Shown: positions 35,535-43,608 of the stretch, one piece after another
Layout: every line of letters starts with the position of its first letter
How positions within the stretch are numbered: the first letter of the stretch is position 1
Source: Romboutsia timonensis
Lineage (GTDB): Bacteria; Bacillota; Clostridia; Peptostreptococcales; Peptostreptococcaceae
Length of the DNA stretch: 64,000 bases
Reading direction: 5' to 3'
NCBI RefSeq assembly: GCF_900106845.1
Contig: NZ_LT629850.1
Location: 1,333,941-1,397,940 of the forward strand
Translations under genes and position numbers: made by a program
Notes under the pieces: generated by a model
What the model was told of the DNA's origin: nothing
The model's database searches: none
The model's input: only the letters and a program-made list of their open reading frames with translations

Positions 35535-35684
35535 CTATTTAATTCGATAATTTCCTTCTTTTTTCTTATATTTATCAAACTTAGGTTTCTTTCTCATTTC
35601 TATATCTAATTCTCTTAACTTACTATCTTCTATATCATGTATCATTTTTATAGCTTCATTTGCATCCTTCCAAACCTTAACCAT
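35535..35684 (-). CDS. Charged 49-residue phage protein
   Basis: The ATG at 35684 follows AAAAGGTGAGGG. The product starts MVKVWKDANEAIKMIHD and ends Lys-rich. It is unknown. It lies between the late regulator and terminase. Confidence 0.55.
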   Translation of the reverse strand: MVKVWKDANEAIKMIHDIEDSKLRELDIEMRKKPKFDKYKKKEGNYRIK

Positions 35685-35711
35685 ATCCCTCACCTTTTAA
35701 TTTTGAATACT

Positions 35712-35742
35712 AAAAAAGACCCACACGTGAAAGGTATGAGTC
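35712..35742 (-). terminator. Terminator between late regulator and terminase region
   Basis: A 9-bp stem (GACTCATAC / GTGTGGGTC with G-T pairs) is followed on the minus strand by TTTTTTAG. Confidence 0.7.
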
Positions 35743-36026
35743 CTTCTTAATATTAAACAGAAACTTAAATAATAACCTCTGAAAACGCAGCTTTATTACA
35801 AAAAGGCTACTCCTTTCATCCCAATAGGGTATTATTTTTTATTTGGTGCAAGTTGTAGGAGTTGCACCTACCAATACTCTTACTTGCATATTAGGTAGGA
35901 GGGGAGTCCTACCTTTTAGAGAAATATACATATTAGGGGAATAATTGAAATTATATAAATTTCTATATTAATATAATAACATATATAAAATTATATTTTG
36001 TCCCAACTTTGTCCTTAAAATGTCCC
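35743..36026. other. Non-coding strip with tRNA-like and GTAGG hairpins
   Basis: No ORF with a start signal is seen. On the minus strand two GTAGG/CCTAC hairpins occur (around 35855-35871 and 35894-35913). The first has a 7-nt TGCAACT loop and is flanked by GCAAGT / AACTTGC-A-CCA (35844-35887), resembling a tRNA acceptor plus T arm. The rest is AT-rich; late promoters or a packaging site may lie here. Confidence 0.4.
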
Positions 36027-36524
36027 TCATTTTGAATTTGTAAAATTATTAAATAATTCTCGCTCTAGTATATCTGGATATATAGAGTTTATAGCACTTC
36101 TTACTAATGATTCTCTTAATTCATAGTATGTAGTTTTGGATATATGCATTTTATCTAATATTTCATATCTAGGAACTCTCTTTCTATTACTCATATATAA
36201 AATATCAAATAATTCTTTTTGCTCTAACGTAAAATTATTTATAGCTATTTCTATCTTCCTTTTTTCTATTTCTTTTTGTCTTTTTCTATATTCTAAGTAA
36301 TTTATTCTTTGTTCTTTTTTTATAACTTCATTTTCTACTAATCTACTTATATTATATGTCGGACCTGTTCTTTCTTCATAGCCTATTGCTCCACATCCTA
36401 TATACTCATTTTTTATTTCCTCTATATCTAATTCAATTTTTTCTATTGCACTTTTTATCCTCTTGTAATCGAATAATTTACCTTCTGTTTTTCTAAATAA
36501 TTCACTATATTCTTCTTTAGTCAT
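36027..36524 (-). CDS. ArpU/RinA-like late-gene regulator
   Basis: The 165-residue product has a central coiled coil and C-terminal HTH-like part (LEQKELFDILYMSNRKRVPRYEILDKMHISKTTYYELRES), the RinA/ArpU layout. These proteins turn on packaging and structural genes. It is the last early gene before terminase, as usual. Confidence 0.78.
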   Translation of the reverse strand: MTKEEYSELFRKTEGKLFDYKRIKSAIEKIELDIEEIKNEYIGCGAIGYEERTGPTYNISRLVENEVIKKEQRINYLEYRKRQKEIEKRKIEIAINNFTLEQKELFDILYMSNRKRVPRYEILDKMHISKTTYYELRESLVRSAINSIYPDILERELFNNFTNSK

Positions 36525-36525
36525 A

Positions 36526-36933
36526 CTAATCCCCCTCTACATTTTCTATACTTACTTCTATACAAGCCTCTTCTGAATATTCTTTTTCAGCTAATATTGC
36601 ATAAATATATCTATCATCTTTAAAAGCCTTTCCATTAAGTCCATCAAGTACACTTTTAATATAATTATCAATATCAGCTTTAGTCGGTCTTATTTTACCT
36701 TCTAAAGCGTCTATTCTTTTCTTTTTGCTGTAGCTCTTTGGTACTTCAAATTTAAACTTCATTCTTATTCTTATATAATTATCATCAAAGTAATGTCTAG
36801 CTCCATATGCCAAACTTACTAAGCTTTCAAATATCCTCGTCTTATCATCTGTAAAAGCTCGTCCTGTATTTGTGTTAAATCGAGGACGCGACTTAGGTAC
36901 TGGTGCTGACGGAATTGTAAAATCAACTCTCAT
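36526..36933 (-). CDS. rusA: RusA-type Holliday junction resolvase
   Basis: The ATG at 36933 is chosen because AGGAG lies 7 nt before it. The 135-residue protein shows RusA motifs: FTIPSAPVPKSRPRF at the start, PTKADIDNYIKSVLDGLNG with the key acidic residues, and KDDRYIYAILAEKEY. It cuts branched DNA before packaging. Confidence 0.92.
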   Translation of the reverse strand: MRVDFTIPSAPVPKSRPRFNTNTGRAFTDDKTRIFESLVSLAYGARHYFDDNYIRIRMKFKFEVPKSYSKKKRIDALEGKIRPTKADIDNYIKSVLDGLNGKAFKDDRYIYAILAEKEYSEEACIEVSIENVEGD

Positions 36934-37007
36934 ACTCATTCTCCTATTTCATTAATTAATTTCTGAAATTTATTCTTCAAATGTAGTCTAAAATTCAAAT
37001 CCTTTTT

Positions 37008-37376
37008 CTATATTAAACTTATTTGTTCTGTAAGCTCACTTTTACTTAACAACTGATTAAATACTTCATATCCTACCCAATTTTTATTCTCCCATATTCT
37101 GCATGAATATAAATCTAATGCATATTTGTGAGCTTCCTCCTCCGTATTAATCCAAGCTAAATAATCTAAACTATATTTCTTTAATCTATTAAATATATCA
37201 GTTTCTAGTTTTACCTTAACTTGTTGTAATACTTTATCTTTCCAAACATCATAATCATAGTACTTGTGATCTGTTACTACTGTTGTATGATATGTATGTG
37301 TAACCTTGTCTTTACCTGCACCTATTTCTACATGCCTTTCAGACCTGCCTATTGTATATTTACATCTTAAATTCAT
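37008..37376 (-). CDS. Unknown 122-residue phage early protein
   Basis: The ATG at 37376 is preferred (AGGAG 7 nt before). The product contains several Trp/Tyr-rich segments (TVVTDHKYYDYDVWKDKVL, GYEVFNQL). It is not recognised. It lies between RusA and a run of small genes. Confidence 0.65.
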   Translation of the reverse strand: MNLRCKYTIGRSERHVEIGAGKDKVTHTYHTTVVTDHKYYDYDVWKDKVLQQVKVKLETDIFNRLKKYSLDYLAWINTEEEAHKYALDLYSCRIWENKNWVGYEVFNQLLSKSELTEQISLI

Positions 37377-37444
37377 ATTCAATCTCCTATTTTCATTCAG
37401 TTATCATTATCAATATATTGATAATTTCTCTTAAAAGTTTTATT

Positions 37445-37606
37445 TTAACAACTTTCTTCATCTACAATTAATCTTAAATCAGAATCGCTTTTACAAAAAG
37501 GACAACATAATAAGTCGTAATCTCTACCTATATAATTCTTTCTTTCTAACTCACTCTCATTATCAAATGTATACTCACATTCTTCGCAATATATTTTAAA
37601 TTTCAT
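37445..37606 (-). CDS. Small zinc-ribbon phage protein
   Basis: The 53-residue frame begins at an ATG at 37606, GGAGGAAGTT upstream. CEEC and CPFC knuckles frame an acidic insert. It is one of several zinc-knuckle early proteins here. Confidence 0.65.
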   Translation of the reverse strand: MKFKIYCEECEYTFDNESELERKNYIGRDYDLLCCPFCKSDSDLRLIVDEESC

Positions 37607-37660
37607 AACTTCCTCCAAATTTCCTTAATGGTTTTATTTTAATTAGAATTTTTATTTTGA

Positions 37661-37879
37661 TTAATAGTTTTCAATTTCTATATCGTCTAATAGTCCATAT
37701 TCTTCAATCCAAGTTTTCAAAGTTTCAATCTCAATTATAACTTCTACTTCTTTTGCATTAGTATATGTACCATTTTCTTCATTTGAAAATGTTACTTCAT
37801 CTGCATCACTTATTAGAATTTTGTTTCCTATATCAAATCCTTGCATTTTTAAAAGTCCATTTTTTATCTCATAATTCAT
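37661..37879 (-). CDS. Unknown 72-residue acidic phage protein
   Basis: The product has a beta-rich start (MNYEIKNGLLKMQGFDIGNK) and an acidic end (LLDDIEIENY). It is not recognised. It is in the early small-gene run. Confidence 0.6.
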   Translation of the reverse strand: MNYEIKNGLLKMQGFDIGNKILISDADEVTFSNEENGTYTNAKEVEVIIEIETLKTWIEEYGLLDDIEIENY

Positions 37880-37916
37880 TTTAATTTCATCCTCAATTTC
37901 CTTTAAAATTTTGATT

Positions 37917-38144
37917 TTAATTAGAATTTCTGCTGTAATTGTAAATATAATCTAACGCAAGTCTTGGATTATTGCATAAATATAAACTCTTATATCTATT
38001 CTGCATCCAAATTTTACATTTATATTTTATTGTATTATTCTTATAGTACTTAATAATTAAATAATGTGCATTACCAAGTGAAAGCTCTTTATATATACTT
38101 CCATTCCTATTTTTCTCCCATAACATTAATTTTTTATTTTTCAT
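37917..38144 (-). CDS. Unknown 75-residue Tyr-rich phage protein
   Basis: The product is basic and Tyr/Asn-rich (MQNRYKSLYLCNNPRLALDY). GGAGGAAATT precedes the ATG. It is not recognised. Confidence 0.6.
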   Translation of the reverse strand: MKNKKLMLWEKNRNGSIYKELSLGNAHYLIIKYYKNNTIKYKCKIWMQNRYKSLYLCNNPRLALDYIYNYSRNSN

Positions 38145-38167
38145 AATTTCCTCCTAAAACTCCTATC

Positions 38168-38419
38168 TTACTTACTAAAAACTCTTTCTATTTTTATATT
38201 TCCATTTTTATAACATCTTATCTTTAATTCAATTCCACAGTGAGGACAAGATACTTTAACTATTTCAAATTTTTCAAGTACATAGTATTGCCTAGGACAA
38301 TTAATACATTCTCCTGGTTTGACTATAACCTTTTCGCCATTTAAAACTCGTTTCTCAGCTTCATTTCTCTGTTCTGGTACTATATATTTCATCACTAAAG
38401 GACTTATCATAATCTCCAC
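38168..38419 (-). CDS. Zinc-ribbon phage protein
   Basis: The 83-residue product has CINCPRQYY and CPHCGIELKIRC knuckles, probably one zinc site. GGAGGTGGAG precedes the ATG. Target unknown. Confidence 0.65.
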   Translation of the reverse strand: MEIMISPLVMKYIVPEQRNEAEKRVLNGEKVIVKPGECINCPRQYYVLEKFEIVKVSCPHCGIELKIRCYKNGNIKIERVFSK

Positions 38420-38422
38420 CTC

Positions 38423-38611
38423 CTATTTGTTAATACAATTATTTATATAATTTTCAATGTATTTCCATTGTTGCTTTATATATGGATCATCTAAACTTCC
38501 TCCACTCGAAGTCCAATCTCCTATTCTATTTTTTACGTCTAATAGTATTTCAGTCGGTATATTATAATTTAATATCGCATTATTAAAATCTTCATGAGTA
38601 TTTATTTTCAT
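38423..38611 (-). CDS. Unknown 62-residue phage protein
   Basis: The product (VKNRIGDWTSSGGSLDDPYI) carries a short phrase that recurs in DUF-type phage early proteins. It overlaps nothing and follows AGGAGTTT. It is not recognised beyond that. Confidence 0.6.
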   Translation of the reverse strand: MKINTHEDFNNAILNYNIPTEILLDVKNRIGDWTSSGGSLDDPYIKQQWKYIENYINNCINK

Positions 38612-38626
38612 ATTAAAACTCCTCTT

Positions 38627-38746
38627 TTAATCTATCTCATTAAGTCTTTCTATTACTCTATCTTTAAATTCTTCAAATGCGTCCTCACTTTCATTGCTTA
38701 TCACTGCATCAATTATTTCTTCAAACATTTCTAAATACTTATACAT
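38627..38746 (-). CDS. Acidic 39-residue helical peptide
   Basis: The ATG at 38746 follows AGGAGGATATTA. The product begins MYKYLEMFEEIIDAVISNE and is one or two acidic helices. Unknown. Confidence 0.55.
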   Translation of the reverse strand: MYKYLEMFEEIIDAVISNESEDAFEEFKDRVIERLNEID

Positions 38747-38778
38747 ATTAATATCCTCCTATTAAAGCCCATCTTTTA

Positions 38779-38952
38779 TTATCTAAACATTTCAAGCATA
38801 ACATCTGTGAAGGTAGTATTATTAACTTTATACAATCTTTCAACTCTAGCTTCTGTTGTTTTATAATTTATAAAAAATGCTACAGCTAATATACAAATTA
38901 ACACTAAAGTTTTTACTACAGTTTCAATATTTTCTTCTAAGAATTTATACAT
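38779..38952 (-). CDS. 57-residue single-pass membrane protein
   Basis: The ATG at 38952 follows GAGGTGAAAC. A hydrophobic helix (TVVKTLVLICILAVAFFI) follows a short acidic start. The remaining tail is helical. Unknown. Confidence 0.55.
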   Translation of the reverse strand: MYKFLEENIETVVKTLVLICILAVAFFINYKTTEARVERLYKVNNTTFTDVMLEMFR

Positions 38953-39007
38953 AGTTTCACCTCATAAAATATGTTTTTTTGTTTCCTAGACTATAAATCC
39001 AAGAGTT

Positions 39008-39100
39008 TTACTTTTTATACTTTTTTGCTACAATAGCTAGAGCATCAAGTGCTCCAACTACTGCAATAATAATTACACTTAATATTATTAAATCTTTCAT
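39008..39100 (-). CDS. 30-residue membrane peptide
   Basis: The ATG at 39100 follows AGGAGCAACT. The product is MKDLIILSVIIIAVVGALDA plus a short basic tail, a single helix. Unknown. Confidence 0.5.
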   Translation of the reverse strand: MKDLIILSVIIIAVVGALDALAIVAKKYKK

Positions 39101-39108
39101 AGTTGCTC

Positions 39109-39240
39109 CTATCTACCTTGATATGTCGCACCACATTTACATTGATATATTATTCCTAATGATGTCACAAGCTTGTACACTACTCCATTACAATACTCAC
39201 ATTTTTCTGCATATGCTCCTAGTATTTTAGCTTTAGCCAT
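39109..39240 (-). CDS. 43-residue zinc-ribbon peptide
   Basis: The ATG at 39240 follows TAGGTGATGTT. The product has CEYC and CKC knuckles. It may bind nucleic acid. Unknown. Confidence 0.55.
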   Translation of the reverse strand: MAKAKILGAYAEKCEYCNGVVYKLVTSLGIIYQCKCGATYQGR

Positions 39241-39248
39241 AACATCAC

Positions 39249-39755
39249 CTACTTTTCAATATCTTCAATTACTTTTATTTCGGCTGGAATACCTCCACCT
39301 ACGTATTGAGATATATTGTAAATGTACGCTGCTAAATTAGTCTTATTTATTTTATCTGATTCTAGTATTTCTTCTGATAATCTCTTTAATTGTCTAGAAC
39401 TTTCATTGTTACACCAGTTCTTTCGGTTGGCATCATTAAACATTTCTATTAATTTTCTATTAGCTTGATCTAATTCTTTACACTTAACTTCTAATTCCTC
39501 TAAGTTAGTTTTTAAAGTGCTATTATCTTCTTTTAATGCATCAACTTTATTTTGTAAAAAGTCAGTATCTTCACATAACATCGTATTTTTATATTGTAAT
39601 TCTTCAATTCTTTTTGCTAAAACTTCTTTAATTTTTTGTTCTGCTTTTAATTCATCTTTTTTAACAGCTATAACCCTATTTTTTTCAGTTATTATATTTA
39701 TAGCTCTATCTAATTCTGCTTCATGTGTTTTTCTTAACATTAATGAAAATTTCAT
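39249..39755 (-). CDS. Coiled-coil phage protein
   Basis: The 168-residue product is almost all heptad coiled coil (about residues 10-120; KVDALKEDNSTLKTNLEELE). Its role is unknown. GGGGGAAC precedes the ATG. Confidence 0.62.
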   Translation of the reverse strand: MKFSLMLRKTHEAELDRAINIITEKNRVIAVKKDELKAEQKIKEVLAKRIEELQYKNTMLCEDTDFLQNKVDALKEDNSTLKTNLEELEVKCKELDQANRKLIEMFNDANRKNWCNNESSRQLKRLSEEILESDKINKTNLAAYIYNISQYVGGGIPAEIKVIEDIEK

Positions 39756-39770
39756 CTTTAGTTCCCCCTA

Positions 39771-40085
39771 TTAATAATTTAATATCTCTATATCAAAATC
39801 TTCACTTATATTTAGTGGTGTGAATGTGGAAGATCCACACTCACATTTATATAATTGACTATCAGTATCTACTTCTAAAAAGTCCTCATAGCTTTCCTTA
39901 TTGCAACTATTACATCTAAGTAACATACTATCTTTGTTTCTAAACTGTTCTAACTTTCCATATATTAGCCCGTTATCGGTTAAAGCTTGTACATATACTT
40001 GCTTATTTTCATCTAAATAAGTTTTTAATACTGTTCCAACTGCTCCTGATTCATGCACTATTAAATCTTTTTTCTTTAGTTTCAT
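39771..40085 (-). CDS. Unknown 104-residue protein with zinc knuckles
   Basis: The product has an N-terminal SH3-like stretch (KKKDLIVHESGAVGTVLKTY) and CNSC ... CECG cysteine pairs. It is not recognised. GGGGGATTAAT precedes the ATG. Confidence 0.62.
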   Translation of the reverse strand: MKLKKKDLIVHESGAVGTVLKTYLDENKQVYVQALTDNGLIYGKLEQFRNKDSMLLRCNSCNKESYEDFLEVDTDSQLYKCECGSSTFTPLNISEDFDIEILNY

Positions 40086-40095
40086 ATTAATCCCC

Positions 40096-40251
40096 CTATT
40101 TGTAGTACAAAGTTATTAACTCTTTAGTTGTTCTATTAACATATGTATAGCTGTTGTGATTCTGTCTTTCTAAAAGCCATTCCATAAAATCGTATCCAGC
40201 ATTAGCTAATACTTGCATTTGTCTACGTGTTAACTTCTTACCTTGTTTCAT
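40096..40251 (-). CDS. Basic 51-residue phage protein
   Basis: The start at 40251 is chosen for GGGGGACAAG upstream. The product begins MKQGKKLTRRQMQVLANAGY, a short helical basic protein. Unknown. Confidence 0.55.
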   Translation of the reverse strand: MKQGKKLTRRQMQVLANAGYDFMEWLLERQNHNSYTYVNRTTKELITLYYK

Positions 40252-40252
40252 A

Positions 40253-40891
40253 TTACTTGTCCCCCTTTGGTGTAAAGTTATATTCAATTATTTCATCATC
40301 TTCATCGAACCTATTAGCTTTTTTCTTCTTAGCTCTCTTACTTAAAGTATTCTTCTTTAATTCTTTAGCTAGTCTCTTTTCTTCCTCTAATTTAAGCCTT
40401 TGAGCTTTTGCTTCTATACTTTCAAATGCATAGCAGCAGTTCTTCATTTTTTCTTCTGCTGGGAATAGATTTTCGTATAGTATATCGTGTAATTCACACT
40501 CTTCGCTTGTCTTAGTACAGTCCTTACAATTTTTATTAAATAACTGTATTGCAAACTTTTCAAATATAGGTCTTTCCATCCTTACTGTTTTAGATTTCTC
40601 ATTCATATCATCCTGGAACTTTTTTAATAGCCATTTATCTTGTATTGACATATGAAAATTACTATATCTTTTTATTAATTTATCTTTTTCTTTGTCAGGT
40701 AATCGCTCTTGTACACTATTAAAGAATTTATTGTAATAAGTCTTACTAGTTCTTATATATTTTGCTTCCTCTTTTGTCATATTTTCATGTACTACCCATC
40801 TGTCTACTATCTCCTCGATCTTATCTGCTAGGCAAAATAGTAGCATCATATCACTAATTTGTTTTTGATTAAGGTAATTAAACATTTTCAT
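40253..40891 (-). CDS. DUF5651-like phage protein
   Basis: The 212-residue helical product (NYLNQKQISDMMLLFCLADKIEEIVDRWV) recalls DUF5651 proteins of Firmicute phages. It has cysteine pairs (NCKDCTKTSEECELH) and a basic C-terminus (LSKRAKKKKAN). Function is unknown. Confidence 0.6.
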   Translation of the reverse strand: MKMFNYLNQKQISDMMLLFCLADKIEEIVDRWVVHENMTKEEAKYIRTSKTYYNKFFNSVQERLPDKEKDKLIKRYSNFHMSIQDKWLLKKFQDDMNEKSKTVRMERPIFEKFAIQLFNKNCKDCTKTSEECELHDILYENLFPAEEKMKNCCYAFESIEAKAQRLKLEEEKRLAKELKKNTLSKRAKKKKANRFDEDDEIIEYNFTPKGDK

Positions 40892-40892
40892 C

Positions 40893-41198
40893 TTATTTCT
40901 CCCCCATTAATTTATCTATTCTTTTTCCGTATAGTTTTTTAAACTCATTTGTTACAAGATCTCGTTCCATTACATTAAAATCGTTCCTTGATTTATTCCA
41001 CTTTATTTCATAGATGGTTATCAGATTATCGAATGCTGGTAGTAATTCCATAACCCCTAGTTTTAACCTTGCATCTGCTTCTATTTCTCTATCTAAATCT
41101 TTCTTATTTTCATCTTTCCAGAACTCAAAATTTAAATTCTGGAAAGATGCTATGTTTACTACATCTGTATCTTTTGTAACTTGTTTGTATATTTCCAT
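40893..41198 (-). CDS. Unknown 101-residue phage protein
   Basis: The product is helical and charged (MEIYKQVTKDTDVVNIASF...). It overlaps the Spo0E-like gene by 40 nt in another frame, with TTGGAGGAG upstream of the ATG. It is not recognised. Confidence 0.6.
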   Translation of the reverse strand: MEIYKQVTKDTDVVNIASFQNLNFEFWKDENKKDLDREIEADARLKLGVMELLPAFDNLITIYEIKWNKSRNDFNVMERDLVTNEFKKLYGKRIDKLMGEK

Positions 41199-41323
41199 TT
41201 CTCAAACTCCTCCAATTGTTTTTGTGCAATATATTCATCTAGTATCTGACTAAGTGCTACAGTAACTTCATTATGTCCAAAACGGTCATATAACTCATTT
41301 AGTGCATTTCTTAGCTCTTCCAT
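41159..41323 (-). CDS. Spo0E-like aspartyl-phosphate phosphatase family protein
   Basis: The 54-residue frame starts at an ATG at 41323 after AAGGGGGCAAGT. The sequence ELRNALNELYDRFG...VALSQILDEYIAQ fits the Spo0E family helical hairpin with its SQxLDxxI motif. Family members remove phosphate from Spo0A and so delay sporulation. It lies in the phage early genes beside dUTPase. The motif is seen; activity is inferred. Confidence 0.6.
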   Translation of the reverse strand: MEELRNALNELYDRFGHNEVTVALSQILDEYIAQKQLEEFEKWKYTNKLQKIQM

Positions 41324-41333
41324 ACTTGCCCCC

Positions 41334-41843
41334 TTAGTTAAATCTAGTGTAATTGTGCTGCATTTTTTTATAATATGCCGTTTTTAATTCATCTAAATTA
41401 AAACCGAAAGAATATACTAACTCAACAAATGAAGGTATTATTTGTTTTATTAAAGTATTTCTAGCATGTCTTTTGTTCCAGTTTAAAGTTGTTATTCTAT
41501 AAGATAATTGATTGAAAGTTACTTCTGGAGCTGTTACTTGTATTTCTGGTATTTCCGTTATTAGATCTACTTCTAAAAAATTTGCTAAGTTTGCCATATG
41601 ACTTAGGAAGTCGCCTAACTCTTCTATAAGATGTTCTCTATTAATCTCTGACTTGTCCCAAAACTTATGAAGCTTGCTTGCATTTAAAACTTCTGATAAT
41701 TCACTATGTAAAGCTAATATAAGCCACATAGGGACGTTCAATGTTTCACTTGGATATTTTATATCTTTGCTAGTTTCTAAATGCTCTAAGAAGTTCTTTT
41801 GCTCCTTATTTGCATATGTAAAATCAATAACTTTATTTTTCAT
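41334..41843 (-). CDS. Dimeric (all-alpha) dUTPase
   Basis: The 169-residue protein has the dUTPase_2 pattern: LALHSELSEVLNA and HLIEELGDFLSHMANL hold the acidic metal ligands. It hydrolyses dUTP to keep uracil out of phage DNA. It overlaps the next upstream gene by 11 bp. Confidence 0.82.
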   Translation of the reverse strand: MKNKVIDFTYANKEQKNFLEHLETSKDIKYPSETLNVPMWLILALHSELSEVLNASKLHKFWDKSEINREHLIEELGDFLSHMANLANFLEVDLITEIPEIQVTAPEVTFNQLSYRITTLNWNKRHARNTLIKQIIPSFVELVYSFGFNLDELKTAYYKKMQHNYTRFN

Positions 41844-41985
41844 TTTCTAATTCCCCCATTTTCATTTGTTTTTCAAATTCTTGTTCTGCCCATTTAATCG
41901 CTTCAAATGCATTCATTGAATATTTATCCATTAAGTATTTTGCACGAGCTATAAGAGACATTCTATTCTCTAATTTAACTATCAT
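41833..41985 (-). CDS. Unknown 50-residue helical phage protein
   Basis: The ATG at 41985 follows GGTGGGAGAT. The product begins MIVKLENRMSLIARAKYLMD and is helical. It overlaps the dUTPase start. Unknown. Confidence 0.55.
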   Translation of the reverse strand: MIVKLENRMSLIARAKYLMDKYSMNAFEAIKWAEQEFEKQMKMGELENEK

Positions 41986-41997
41986 ATCTCCCACCTA

Positions 41998-42576
41998 CTA
42001 ACTAGCTTTTATCTTATGAGTAATTTCACAAAGTTTAGTTATAGCTGCGTATTCTTGCTTAAATTTAATAATTCTTCTCGATACTTGAACTTGACTTGTA
42101 CCTATAACTTTTGCTATTTCTTCTTGTGAGTATCCTTGTGCTGTCATATTAAGAATTAAATTAATATCCTTAATCTCTGAATATTCAGTTCTAGTCATTA
42201 TTGAATCAACTCTATAATCTTTTTTAGAATCTTCTGAAATTACAGAATCTAATAATGTTATCTTTTCATCATCTGTAACATTAACATCTGAACTTATAAC
42301 TGTTATGTTTTTATTATTATAATGTTTTCTTACATACCTCTGATAAAAACGTAGCATTGCATTTTTTATCTTAAAAGTAGCTATTGTTGTAAATGCTCCT
42401 TTTGTTGCATCAAACTGTTCTGCTGCTTTTATAAGTCCTATACATCCTTCTTGTTTTAGATCATCTACTAAGTATGGATATAAGTTTATAAAAGGCCTGA
42501 AATGTTTATATAGCATAAAGTCAACTAGACTTATATTCTCTTCAACTAACTTCTCTATCTCTTCTTTAGTTCTCAT
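41998..42576 (-). CDS. Phage sigma-70-like factor
   Basis: The 192-residue product has sigma region 2 (YLVDDLKQEGCIGLIKAAEQFDATKGAFTTIATFKIKNAMLRF, promoter melting) and region 4 HTH (AQGYSQEEIAKVIGTSQVQVSRRIIKFK). It would redirect host RNA polymerase to phage promoters. It is smaller than host sigmas. GGGGAGAAAT precedes the ATG. Confidence 0.85.
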   Translation of the reverse strand: MRTKEEIEKLVEENISLVDFMLYKHFRPFINLYPYLVDDLKQEGCIGLIKAAEQFDATKGAFTTIATFKIKNAMLRFYQRYVRKHYNNKNITVISSDVNVTDDEKITLLDSVISEDSKKDYRVDSIMTRTEYSEIKDINLILNMTAQGYSQEEIAKVIGTSQVQVSRRIIKFKQEYAAITKLCEITHKIKAS

Positions 42577-43004
42577 ATTTCTCCCCTCGCTTCATAGTAT
42601 TCTGCCTTCCATCCACTCTTTGAAGTTCCATTTTTTCTTAAAAGATGAGATAGCCCAGATCTAGACAACGATAAAAATTTACTTGCATCCAATTGAGTTT
42701 CAAAGATATGTTCTTCCCCAGTTTCAACATTGTAAAGTTTTATAGGGCACAATACCTTTATTTGTCTCTTTTTCATTGACTTCTGCCTTTTATATCCTTC
42801 TTTATACTCTGCATATTCAATGTAATTTCTATCATGCAGCTTATATACATCTAGTGTTTTATCTACACTTATATATCTAACTGTTCCATCAACTTCATAA
42901 CCAGCTACACATCTAGCAAATGCTAGATAATTTAAAGCTATTAAATCATCTTCTAAGCTTGGACCTATAGAATTATTAAAATTATTACTTGTTCTTATTA
43001 ACAT
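42573..43004 (-). CDS. NUMOD1-type DNA-binding protein
   Basis: The 143-residue product has a C-terminal NUMOD1-like segment (IKLYNVETGEEHIFETQLDASKFLSLSRSGLSHLLRKNG). Such segments bind DNA, often beside homing nucleases; no nuclease motif is seen here. It overlaps the sigma-factor start by 4 bp. Confidence 0.7.
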   Translation of the reverse strand: MLIRTSNNFNNSIGPSLEDDLIALNYLAFARCVAGYEVDGTVRYISVDKTLDVYKLHDRNYIEYAEYKEGYKRQKSMKKRQIKVLCPIKLYNVETGEEHIFETQLDASKFLSLSRSGLSHLLRKNGTSKSGWKAEYYEARGEI

Positions 43005-43008
43005 CTCA

Positions 43009-43047
43009 ATCTCCCCTTATTTACCAGGGAGCATAAGCTCCCCTTAA
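43009..43047 (-). repeat. Repeated ribosome-binding-site hairpin, copy 1
   Basis: Minus strand: GGGAGCTTATGCTCCC, then TGGTAAATAAGGGGAGATTG, running into the NUMOD1 gene's ribosome binding site. A near copy lies at 43609-43642. The GGGAGC stem sits between two genes. Confidence 0.6.
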
Positions 43048-43599
43048 TTATTTCATTAACTTCATTACTTCCCCACAGTACGGGCATTTTAAAAATTCAT
43101 CACTACAATTAAAATAATCTATGTCTGTATATGCTGTTTCATTTCTATTACATGTAGTGCATACTAACATTCGTTTGATATCTTCAACTTTCCCTATTCT
43201 ACTTGGTGGTGTACATATTTCATTAGCTAATATAATCTCTTTTATACATTCTTCAAGCTCTTTATTTAGTTGGTTGCATTTTTCTTCGAAATCTTTATTT
43301 TCTAGATATTCAATTAAATCATTGATTAAATCTCTTTGTATAACATTCCATGTATTAAACATATATTTTTCTTCCAATTCTTCAAATCTTTTAAAGGTTT
43401 TAAGTTCTTCTATATCTGCAACTTCACCATTTTTCATAATTGATATACATAACTCTTTTCTAGTACTTAAATTTTTAAAAGTAGTAAACTTACCATCTAT
43501 GATTATTAGTAACTCATAATTCCCAATACTTATCGGCAGTGAGTATAAATCTTGATTATAATCATTAACTTTAGTTTGTATTTTTTCTAATATTTTCAT
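43048..43599 (-). CDS. Unknown 183-residue protein with C-terminal zinc ribbon
   Basis: The product is helical with a C-terminal CTTC ... CPYC zinc ribbon. It is bracketed by the two copies of the GGGAGC hairpin repeat. It is not recognised. GGAGATTGAGG precedes the ATG. Confidence 0.62.
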   Translation of the reverse strand: MKILEKIQTKVNDYNQDLYSLPISIGNYELLIIIDGKFTTFKNLSTRKELCISIMKNGEVADIEELKTFKRFEELEEKYMFNTWNVIQRDLINDLIEYLENKDFEEKCNQLNKELEECIKEIILANEICTPPSRIGKVEDIKRMLVCTTCNRNETAYTDIDYFNCSDEFLKCPYCGEVMKLMK

Positions 43600-43608
43600 A
43601 AATCCTCA

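Noticed and set aside
35844-35887. A complete tRNA gene
   Set aside because: Only 44 nt; the D and anticodon arms are missing.
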